DNA from: Mycoplasma sp. CAG:877
GTDB lineage: Bacteria; Bacillota_I; Bacilli_A; RF39; UBA660
DNA length: 7,482 nucleotides
Direction of reading: 5' to 3'
NCBI GenBank assembly: GCA_000433455.1
Contig: HF992473.1
Coordinates: forward strand, 1-7,482
Shown here: positions 1 to 6,625 of the stretch, in pieces
Layout of the letters: each line of letters begins with the position of its first letter
How positions within the stretch are numbered: position 1 is the first letter of the stretch
Notes under the pieces: generated by a model
What the model was told of the DNA's origin: nothing
Seen by the model: the letters and a program-made list of their open reading frames with translations, nothing else
Databases searched by the model: none
Program-made: the position numbers and the translations under genes

Positions 1-28
1 ATTTCACCAGTTTTATTATTAATCCATG
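1..28. repeat. Terminal direct repeat, left copy (identical to 7455-7482)
   Basis: Bases 1-28 match bases 7455-7482 exactly. The repeat lies inside the large cysteine-rich gene and encodes WINNKTGEI in the same frame at both ends. This is what a closed circular contig, or one unit of a tandem array, looks like when written out linearly. Confidence 0.95.
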
Positions 29-1880
29 TACCTGGGAAACTCCATTCAGTTAAGTATGAGTTTTCAGCGTTACCATCTCCGTAGCAACCTGATCTATCTA
101 GAATTATGTTTGATGCATCTTGAATATTTTTATTTGTAATTGTTGCGGTATCAAAGTTAATCCAATTATCTTTATTTGGTTCATCAGTTGTTTTATTATT
201 TACTTTGATTGTAAATTCAGCTGTTTTTGTTGAACATGATGCTTGAGCATTACAACTACTTACAAAATCTTGATATGTATTTAAATCTTCTCTATATTTA
301 CTGTCTGCTTCTTCTTCTGTTAGAAGATCATCTTTTGTACATCCTTCGTAACGACAATTATCATTACATCCTTTTGAGTTATGTTTAAATCCTTTACTAT
401 CTGGATAATATGCTCCACGGTTATGGTCATAAGCTGTTCTTGCTCCTTCATATTTGAAGTAGTATGGTGAATAAGCTGTACAACCTGTTCCACCTTTCCA
501 AACTAGCTCATTTCCTTCCCAAGCATAATGTCCACCACTATTTGTATAATCACAAGTTGATGAGATTTTACTTGCTAATTTAAGTACTGAACTTGCATAG
601 AAGGTATTACTTAAATTAGTACTTGTTGTGTTTTTATAGACTTTGTCATAACACTTATTAATACAGTTTTGAGTATATTTTCCGCTATCACAAGTTTGAA
701 TACAACTATCAAATTCATCACTTGGACCAGCTTGGTGTTCACGACCAGTTAATTCATTACATACTGGAATTGGTTCACATACTGGGTATTCTGTAGGTGT
801 TGGTGGTTCTCCTGTTACAGTTGAATCACATTTTACTTCACTTACTACTCTAACTTTATATTCAAAACATAGTCCGGCTTTACTTGCTACTGGAGGTCCG
901 TATTCTACTGTTAAGGTTTCAGAACAAGCTTTTTGGCAAGTTATTTGTTTTCCTGAACTAAGTGTTTCTGAAGTAGTTGATTCGTTATGAGCATAATATA
1001 CATGTTTATTTACATATTCAAATTTTCCAATTGTTCCTAAGTTTTTACTATCACAAGTTAATTTTAAACCTTGATTAAATCTTGATGAGTCAGCACTTGT
1101 TGAAGAACTTAAATCAAATTGATTTTCTTTAGGAATATCACTTGGAGCACTTGGTACATTAATTGAAGTTTTGAAACTATTTTTATAAGCTTTAATAGCA
1201 TTACCTATTAACATAGCAACCGTATCTTCACTATAATTATTTAAAACTCTTGCTGAGTAACAATAAGTTGCTAGTGAGTTTGCATAAGTTGATGCTGAAT
1301 TAGTTACAGCTGGATTATACTTTTCAAATAATTCTCTTGAAACATAATTTTTTAATTTGTCACTCCATACACCATTTCTTAGATTAGCACATAGTCCATT
1401 ATAATGAGTATTATCTTTATATTGAGATGATGTTTGACCAGGTATTGTAAACTTCATTTCATATTGTAGACCATTATCTGGAGTACATAGTGAATCATTT
1501 GTATCTGTAAATACTAAAGTTATTTTAATTATTTGTCTTTGTGTTTTATCATATTTATAATTTAAAACTTTGTTTATAGCACCATTTTTAGAATTAGCAT
1601 TTAAAGTTGTTCTTTCTTCTTTTAATACTTTTTCATCTGGTTGTCCATCTTGTGGTACATAAGTAGGATCTAGAGTTGTAATAATTACATCAAAGGCACC
1701 ATTATCAATGGAAACTTTTATAGTACTATTTGCTGTATCATTTTCTCTTTTTACATTGTATCTTTGATCAGCACTAGTTCTATCACATTGTTTTCCGGCT
1801 GCATATACATTAGTATTTAATAATAGTGTTACTAGTAGTACTTCTATAATACCTATTATATATTTAGATTGTCTTTTCAT
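1..1880 (-). CDS. Large cysteine-rich secreted protein, N-terminal 627 residues (gene runs off the left edge)
   Basis: I do not recognise a named family. The frame is open from an ATG at 1880 to the left edge. Residues 1-28 form a typical signal peptide: MKRQSKY, a hydrophobic core at about 8-22, and a VYAA cleavage region. There is no lipobox cysteine. The mature part is rich in Asn, Thr, Ser and Tyr and carries 23 cysteines in this portion, including C505, C509 and C514. A proline-rich linker lies at about 358-374 (PPTPTEYP, two VC pairs). This suggests a disulfide-stabilised extracellular protein. The start overlaps the sortase stop by 17 bp, suggesting translational coupling. An in-frame ATG at 1886 is an alternative start; both have weak ribosome sites. 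Over the 28-bp terminal repeat the frame continues at 7454 and ends at 6626, giving 902 residues. No LPXTG motif or C-terminal membrane segment is present. Confidence 0.85.
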   Translation of the reverse strand, partial: MKRQSKYIIGIIEVLLVTLLLNTNVYAAGKQCDRTSADQRYNVKRENDTANSTIKVSIDNGAFDVIITTLDPTYVPQDGQPDEKVLKEERTTLNANSKNGAINKVLNYKYDKTQRQIIKITLVFTDTNDSLCTPDNGLQYEMKFTIPGQTSSQYKDNTHYNGLCANLRNGVWSDKLKNYVSRELFEKYNPAVTNSASTYANSLATYCYSARVLNNYSEDTVAMLIGNAIKAYKNSFKTSINVPSAPSDIPKENQFDLSSSTSADSSRFNQGLKLTCDSKNLGTIGKFEYVNKHVYYAHNESTTSETLSSGKQITCQKACSETLTVEYGPPVASKAGLCFEYKVRVVSEVKCDSTVTGEPPTPTEYPVCEPIPVCNELTGREHQAGPSDEFDSCIQTCDSGKYTQNCINKCYDKVYKNTTSTNLSNTFYASSVLKLASKISSTCDYTNSGGHYAWEGNELVWKGGTGCTAYSPYYFKYEGARTAYDHNRGAYYPDSKGFKHNSKGCNDNCRYEGCTKDDLLTEEEADSKYREDLNTYQDFVSSCNAQASCSTKTAEFTIKVNNKTTDEPNKDNWINFDTATITNKNIQDASNIILDRSGCYGDGNAENSYLTEWSFPGTWINNKTGE

Positions 1881-2691
1881 TCTCATCACCGGCTTCCATT
1901 GCTTTTTCTATTTGTTTATAATTATTATTTTCTTTTACTGAGTAATTTTTTACTTTTTCATTATCTCTTACCATTCTAGCATCTATTTTATAAGTATAAT
2001 TCTTAGCTGGTCCAAAGAATCTTGTACAAGTTGCTAGTGTTATGATGTAATCATTTTCATTTACATCTACATCGTAATCATAAAAACTTTCTTTTAAGGA
2101 CTTATCAATATATTCTTTTAATTCTTTATTAGTAAAATCTTTTGTAGTATGAGATAAGTCATTATTATCAACTATCGATACGGAAAAGATTTTATATAAG
2201 TAATCTTTTCCATCGATTGTATATTGTATATATTTATTTTTCTTAGCGAAGTCTAGATAAGTAAATGAAGGTAGTTGTTCAAACTTAGTATGTTCTTTAT
2301 CAGTTATTAGTGGTTTACTTGAAACATTTCTAATGTTATGACCTAGAATAAATACTCTATTGGTAAGTGTTTTTACTTCATTTTCTGTCCAAGTAAAGTC
2401 TAATGTTATATCATCAAAGTCTAGGTCATTACTTCCATATATAACTGGATAGTCTATGTTTGTACCTTGTACTTTTAACCAACCTAGTGTCGATAGTTCT
2501 TTATACTTTTCAGTAAAATTATTTAGTTCTTCTACTCTTTCTTCTACTTTATAGTATGGAGTATTGTTTTTTGTAAATACTTTTACTAAAGCAACTATTA
2601 GTAATATTGTTATTACACATAGAGCTATCGTTGTACATAGTGTTGTTAAAAGTAATGTTTTCTTTCTATCTTCATTTTTCTTTTTCTTCAT
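1864..2691 (-). CDS. Class B-type sortase (275 aa)
   Basis: Sortases are membrane-anchored cysteine transpeptidases that cut a sorting motif and join the protein to the cell wall or to another subunit. Here residues 12-37 form the N-terminal anchor. The catalytic domain starts at GWLKVQGTNIDYPVIYGSND (70-89). The active-site histidine is in LGHNI (H118) and the cysteine in TLATC (C222), both in the normal order and spacing for class B. The usual catalytic arginine 7-10 residues after the cysteine is not where expected; the arginines available are R224 and R239. A lysine- and asparagine-rich tail of about 30 residues extends past the domain. Ribosome site AGGGA (2696-2700) overlaps the stop of the upstream gene, and the large cysteine-rich gene starts inside the last codons. 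No pilin or LPXTG protein is encoded next to it. Confidence 0.9.
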   Translation of the reverse strand: MKKKKNEDRKKTLLLTTLCTTIALCVITILLIVALVKVFTKNNTPYYKVEERVEELNNFTEKYKELSTLGWLKVQGTNIDYPVIYGSNDLDFDDITLDFTWTENEVKTLTNRVFILGHNIRNVSSKPLITDKEHTKFEQLPSFTYLDFAKKNKYIQYTIDGKDYLYKIFSVSIVDNNDLSHTTKDFTNKELKEYIDKSLKESFYDYDVDVNENDYIITLATCTRFFGPAKNYTYKIDARMVRDNEKVKNYSVKENNNYKQIEKAMEAGDENEKTI

Positions 2692-2698
2692 ATTATCC

Positions 2699-4471
2699 CT
2701 ACTTCGTTATTTTATATGGATTGTCTTTAGTACCTTGGCCTTGTACTATTTGACAATTCTTATCTAAATAGCCAACTATTCTTGTTCCTGCATCTGTTGG
2801 TGTACCTTCCTTTTCATAGAAGACTACGCCTATTTCTGATACTATGTATCTTCTGTATTCTTCATTTGATGAGTTCATTAACCAATAACTTCTTTGAGTA
2901 TTGGTATTTCTAGCTGTATGCATTTCATACATATTAGGTGCATGGAATTTTACGTTATATTTCTTTGTTGAACTAGTTCCTTTATAGGTTGCTAATGTTT
3001 TATAGATTGGTACTTCTATTTCAGTTTTAACAAAGTACTTCTCATCTATTGCATCACTGGCTTTTTGATTTATGATATAGCCAATATTACCTTTTTTATT
3101 TGGATTATAAATATTTTTTGTTTCTCCAGTTGGATATGATATATCTCTTAGAGAATCAACTGTCATGGTATTATAAGAAATTACTTTAGTTAGAGAAGAA
3201 TCTGTTGTTTCTATAATTTGCCATAACATATTAGAATACTCAATGAATTCACCTGATAATCTAGTATTTACTTTATCACCAGATGTTCCAATGTCATAAT
3301 CATCAATCATATATGGTTTTTCACTTGTACCATCTCCAGATGTTATTAAGGCATCTCCTTTAATAGTTAGGACTGGTCTTATTCCAAAGTTATAGTCTTT
3401 AGAAAACTCCATATATTTTAATGTACTATCACTAAAGTATTCTCTAGTAGTCCAACTTTCTTTATTTGTTTTAGCATTTGCTACCCAATCAATTGTTTCT
3501 GGATATAAATAACTATTTCCTGCATCATCAGTTGCATTATTTATATCTTGAACTGATAAGATGTAGACATATTTTTCATCTGTATATTTACTACATTCTT
3601 TAGTAGATGTATCAGTTAGTGTATCGTTACAATATTTTGTTTTTACTACATAGTCTTTAGAATCTTTATTGATATGTTCATAATAGTATTTTAACCATTC
3701 ATCTAAGTCTGAATAGTTTACGTTTGCTATATCTTCAGCTGATGCTATTTTGACATTACCATCTACTACACCAACAATACGGAAGTTCATTCCTGAGAAT
3801 TTAATGTAGTTATTAGTTACTTCTCCAACGTATAGACCTGTTTTAGTAGCTTTTTCAACAGTATTTTTTAATTGTTGAACTACTTTTACTGTTCTTTTCT
3901 TAACTGTTTCATTTTTAAAACTATCCATTACTGAGTAAGTTATGGTATAAGTTCCAACTTTAGAAGTATTTACCTCTCCTGTTATTTCTACTTCTTTAAC
4001 ATCTATTTTTCCATCAGTATTATCAACTACTTTTTTTACTCCTGGTTCTTTATACGTATCACCTTTATTTATAGTTATTTCACTAGAACCATTTAAAGTA
4101 ATTACAGGTCCTGTATGATCAGTTGTTGATTTTAAGACTCCACATTGTAAATACGTATAGTATTTATAACCAGAATCAGTATGTTTTACTTTAACCCAAC
4201 TCTTAGTTATAGAACATGGTTTCTTACTGAATGGTACATAGAAGTCTTCTTTAATATAAGACTCTCTAGATAGAGTTTGTAAGGTAACAGTAGACATTCT
4301 TGTACCTGTTGGTAATTTATCTGAGTTTAATTCATAATACCTTTTAGCAGCTTCTAGCATAGTACGTTCATTCTTTTTAAAAGTTATATATGGTGATAAT
4401 ACTAGAAACCAAATAAATAAACCGATAATAATTAAAGTAACTACTAAACGTATTTGTTTCATTTTTTTCAT
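2699..4471 (-). CDS. Membrane-anchored surface protein: pilin-like stalk, DUF5011-type Ig domain, two C-terminal repeats (590 aa)
   Basis: Residues 7-29 form one membrane helix. An amphipathic region follows (ERTMLEAAKRYYELNSDKLP, 35-54), then a small domain with C86 and C110 that resembles a pilin-like fold. The prepilin cleavage motif is absent, so this is a fixed N-terminal anchor. Residues about 119-198 are a bacterial Ig-like domain of DUF5011 type (GPVITLNGS, DTYKEPGV, VGTYTITYSV). The rest is two tandem units, about 212-390 and 395-590. Each opens with an (Y/F)I...(F/Y)S.M.(F/W).I motif and ends with GDGTSEKPYMI or GQGTKDNPYKI. The first unit also carries FGIRPVLTIKG, a signature common in Firmicutes surface repeats of the DUF6273 kind. 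The two units have diverged clearly. Ribosome site AAGGAG at 4482-4487 overlaps the upstream stop. The sortase follows after 7 bp, so this is a candidate partner or substrate, although it has no C-terminal sorting signal. Confidence 0.85.
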   Translation of the reverse strand: MKKMKQIRLVVTLIIIGLFIWFLVLSPYITFKKNERTMLEAAKRYYELNSDKLPTGTRMSTVTLQTLSRESYIKEDFYVPFSKKPCSITKSWVKVKHTDSGYKYYTYLQCGVLKSTTDHTGPVITLNGSSEITINKGDTYKEPGVKKVVDNTDGKIDVKEVEITGEVNTSKVGTYTITYSVMDSFKNETVKKRTVKVVQQLKNTVEKATKTGLYVGEVTNNYIKFSGMNFRIVGVVDGNVKIASAEDIANVNYSDLDEWLKYYYEHINKDSKDYVVKTKYCNDTLTDTSTKECSKYTDEKYVYILSVQDINNATDDAGNSYLYPETIDWVANAKTNKESWTTREYFSDSTLKYMEFSKDYNFGIRPVLTIKGDALITSGDGTSEKPYMIDDYDIGTSGDKVNTRLSGEFIEYSNMLWQIIETTDSSLTKVISYNTMTVDSLRDISYPTGETKNIYNPNKKGNIGYIINQKASDAIDEKYFVKTEIEVPIYKTLATYKGTSSTKKYNVKFHAPNMYEMHTARNTNTQRSYWLMNSSNEEYRRYIVSEIGVVFYEKEGTPTDAGTRIVGYLDKNCQIVQGQGTKDNPYKITK

Positions 4472-4485
4472 AAATATTTATCTCC

Positions 4486-6042
4486 TTACTTTAACTTATA
4501 TATATATTGATTATTTCTTGCTGTTATAATTAGTTTTATTTCGTTTGCTTCAGCAAGATTATCTGGTACTTTTAGATAGACATATTTACCATAATAATTA
4601 AGTGTATCAAGAGCATTTTGAATTTTAAGCCCTTTTTTAGTCTTACTATTATCTATATAACTAATTTTACCATAATCACTTAAAAAGTCAATCATATCTT
4701 TGCCACTGAAGTCATTTGAAGAGAACTCTAATTTCAATACTTTATAACCTTTTACTGGAGATGTTTGATATTCTTTTACTTGACAGATGTCATTGTTACA
4801 GACATTTCTACCATAGCTTACGGTATCTGTTATAGTCATTTCATCTAGAATGAATTCTTCATCCATAGTTGGAGTATCAATAGTCATTACATCTCCTAAA
4901 TCTATTTCAGATTGTTTTGTTATTTTTGATAAGTCATTTAATTTTAATTTAATTTTACGTAAATGTTTATTATTACCATTTAATTCTTGATAATATAAGA
5001 CGAATCTATTTATTTCTTCTTTTTCAGATACTTTGTAGATTAATAGTAAGTTTCTCTCTTCTCCAGATGATAGAGTTAAGTCTTCTATTGTAGTTCCTAA
5101 ATCTTTAAAAGATGTTTCATAAGTTTTATTGGTTGGGGAATGATTATTAGTTCTATTCATTATATGGAATCTATTGAAGTTAACTTTTCGTTTTTGAGCA
5201 TTATTTTTTATAGTTACATCTAAAATGACAAAGCTATTATTATTTTCTATAGTGTCTCCTTTATAATCTTTATCTGTATAGTAACTATTATTTATTTTTA
5301 AAGTATAACCATTAGTATTAATTATATCTCCTTGTTTATATGATTTATTGGTTATAAAGATAAAGACATAACTTCTATAAGCTATAAATGCAACTAAAAG
5401 AAGGATAACAGTATTTACTGCTAGACGATGTTCTTTATAAAAATAGCCAAGATTTCTTTTTAGTTTTCGATAGGTACGTTTTAGACTATCTTTGTCTAAG
5501 TCGATACTTATTTCTACTTCTTCGCGATCACTATCTGATAATTCTAAGTATTCAGTATCAGACTTGAAATCAAATTTGTTTAAGTCGACTCCTAAGATTC
5601 TTATACCTAAGACAATAAAGACAGCATACTGTGGTATTGTTAGGATAAAGACAATATCACGTAGGGCTCTTATACCAGTAGTTTCAAGGCTTCCAGAATA
5701 AGAATTAAAATAACTAGCAGTAAATGCAAAAGCTATTAGTAAAGCAGTGTACTCAGCTGCTAGTATTAAGTATGTTTTCCAAGGTTTATTTTTGTGTTTT
5801 AAAAGTATTATTAGAGCAACACTAGATGCTATTAATAGAAGTAAGCAAACAATAGGAAAAAAGCCAGTATACTTTGATATTGGTTCGTTGTAAGAATCAT
5901 AACTAAATAAATCCATAAATTCTCTTATGAAAGAACTTAGGGATATTGTTTTGTAATAAATATAAGCACATAGTATAAACATGAAGATATGAATCTTTTT
6001 GAAGTTTTTAATTAAAAATGCATATGGTTTTCTTACTATCAC
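4486..6042 (-). CDS. Polytopic membrane protein with DUF4352-like extracellular domain (about 518 aa)
   Basis: Counting from the furthest upstream start (TTG 6051, 521 aa), hydrophobic helices lie at about 20-38, 63-84, 93-115, 131-152 and 212-234. Between the last two is an acidic cytoplasmic stretch (about 165-190, YLELSDSDREEVEISIDLD) followed by a basic one. After helix 5, residues about 238-345 form a beta-rich outer domain (SYKQGDIINTNGYTLKINNS... SFVILDVTIKNN) resembling DUF4352 domains of Gram-positive cell-surface proteins. A second beta-rich domain ends the protein and has a close cysteine pair (C418, C423). The function is unknown; a membrane partner or receptor for the surface proteins made by its neighbours is a guess. 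I chose GTG 6042 because of its ribosome site; TTG 6051 is the alternative. Unlike the other genes it has no usable upstream ATG in frame, and a one-base frameshift near the start is possible. The next gene follows after 14 bp. Confidence 0.8.
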   Translation of the reverse strand: MIVRKPYAFLIKNFKKIHIFMFILCAYIYYKTISLSSFIREFMDLFSYDSYNEPISKYTGFFPIVCLLLLIASSVALIILLKHKNKPWKTYLILAAEYTALLIAFAFTASYFNSYSGSLETTGIRALRDIVFILTIPQYAVFIVLGIRILGVDLNKFDFKSDTEYLELSDSDREEVEISIDLDKDSLKRTYRKLKRNLGYFYKEHRLAVNTVILLLVAFIAYRSYVFIFITNKSYKQGDIINTNGYTLKINNSYYTDKDYKGDTIENNNSFVILDVTIKNNAQKRKVNFNRFHIMNRTNNHSPTNKTYETSFKDLGTTIEDLTLSSGEERNLLLIYKVSEKEEINRFVLYYQELNGNNKHLRKIKLKLNDLSKITKQSEIDLGDVMTIDTPTMDEEFILDEMTITDTVSYGRNVCNNDICQVKEYQTSPVKGYKVLKLEFSSNDFSGKDMIDFLSDYGKISYIDNSKTKKGLKIQNALDTLNYYGKYVYLKVPDNLAEANEIKLIITARNNQYIYKLK

Positions 6043-6051
6043 TAATATCAA

Positions 6052-6056
6052 CTCCC
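6052..6056 (-). promoter_or_regulatory. Ribosome binding site GGGAG that decides the start of the membrane protein gene
   Basis: GGGAG ends 9 bases before a GTG at 6042. It abuts the TTG at 6051 directly, which would leave no spacer for that start. It therefore favours GTG 6042 over TTG 6051. An upstream ATG at 6058 lies in another frame and overlaps this site. Confidence 0.5.
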
Positions 6057-6074
6057 ATTACCCTATCTTTAATA

Positions 6075-6080
6075 AGTATA
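6075..6080 (-). promoter_or_regulatory. Possible -10 box (TATACT) for the five-gene operon
   Basis: TATACT on the minus strand differs from TATAAT at one position and sits about 33 bases before the likely GTG start at 6042. At the usual 17-base spacing the -35 position (6103-6098) reads TATCTT, a poor match that overlaps the terminator stem and T tract. The region from 6043 to 6127 is the only intergenic space in the window that could hold a promoter. That placement is the main argument for this call; the motif alone is weak. Confidence 0.35.
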
Positions 6081-6091
6081 ACCCAATTACT

Positions 6092-6121
6092 AAAAAAAAG
6101 ATAGTCATTATTTTGACTATC
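6092..6121 (-). terminator. Rho-independent terminator after the TadE-like gene
   Basis: On the minus strand a perfect 8-bp stem (GATAGTCA / TGACTATC, 6121-6114 with 6107-6100) encloses a 6-base loop. It is followed directly by eight T (6099-6092). It starts 6 bases after the stop codon of the TadE-like gene. The stem is AT-rich, so it may be only moderately strong. It separates the end of the operon from the next gene (4486-6042). Confidence 0.8.
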
Positions 6122-6127
6122 ATTATT

Positions 6128-6622
6128 TTAATATGTAGTTGTTGCCTTATCAGTAGGATCTACTTCTACTGGTTGACCTAATTCATTGTCTTTATCACCA
6201 TAAGCTTGTGTTAGATAGACATCGTGTTTTTTAGTTGATTCAACTATGGCGTCAAAGTTTGTTGATAAGATTAAGTTTTGACTATCAAAACTTAGTACGG
6301 TTGCTGAATCAACTTTTACACTTACTTTTGGTGGGACTTCATTTATATCATATATACTTATACGATAGTTTCTTGTGTTATCTACACTATCTGCAAATCT
6401 TCTTAAGAAGCTTTCTACGAACTTTTCTTTGTCCATACGAATTGCTCCATTATCACGATAATATTTTACATCTACGGCATCTTCAATTGAAGCTTCTACT
6501 GTTTCTTTTACTAAGTAATAATCTAATTCACTACCTGTTGAATAGTTAGAAATTACATTTATTAGTAGTAAGCCCATAAGAGCTAATATAATTATTCCTA
6601 CTGTTAACATTCCTTTATTCAT
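6128..6622 (-). CDS. TadE-like single-pass membrane protein (164 aa)
   Basis: This small protein has an N-terminal hydrophobic helix at residues 5-25 (MLTVGIIILALMGLLLINVI). A conserved-looking TGSELDYYLVKETVEASIEDAVD stretch follows at 29-51, with a soluble outer part. The arrangement of a short cytoplasmic tail, one helix and a continuing amphipathic helix resembles TadE/TadG minor pseudopilins. I think it matches a DUF seen in uncultured Firmicutes (possibly DUF5411), but I could not verify this. The C-terminal 20 residues are polar and probably disordered (VEVDPTDKATTTY). The start is well supported by AGGAGG at 6630-6635, 7 bases before the ATG. The gene follows the large cysteine-rich gene by 3 bp and is followed at once by a terminator, so it is the last gene of the operon. 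No Tad ATPase (TadA) or platform proteins (TadB/C) are in the window. Confidence 0.8.
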   Translation of the reverse strand: MNKGMLTVGIIILALMGLLLINVISNYSTGSELDYYLVKETVEASIEDAVDVKYYRDNGAIRMDKEKFVESFLRRFADSVDNTRNYRISIYDINEVPPKVSVKVDSATVLSFDSQNLILSTNFDAIVESTKKHDVYLTQAYGDKDNELGQPVEVDPTDKATTTY

Positions 6623-6625
6623 ATA

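Noticed and set aside
2564..2767. Plus-strand ORF of 67 codons
   Set aside because: It lies antisense to the sortase start and the end of the 590-residue gene. It is hydrophobic only because it reads the complement of a Lys-rich and membrane segment, and nothing supports it as a gene.
4301..4315. LPTGT in the 590-residue protein as a sorting motif
   Set aside because: It is not LPXTG in order, lies near the N-terminus at residues 53-57, and has no hydrophobic segment plus basic tail after it.
4462..4468. A7 run at codons 2-4 of the 590-residue gene as a phase-variation switch
   Set aside because: A second in-frame ATG follows immediately, so slippage would change little. The run is unremarkable in AT-rich DNA.
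5999..6181. Plus-strand ORF of 60 codons across the intergenic region, resembling a small hydrophobic toxin
   Set aside because: It begins with TTG without a ribosome site, is antisense to two real genes and reads through the terminator hairpin.
6235..6549. Plus-strand ORF of 104 codons
   Set aside because: It is entirely antisense to the TadE-like gene. Its Leu/His/Tyr-rich composition is typical of a shadow frame.
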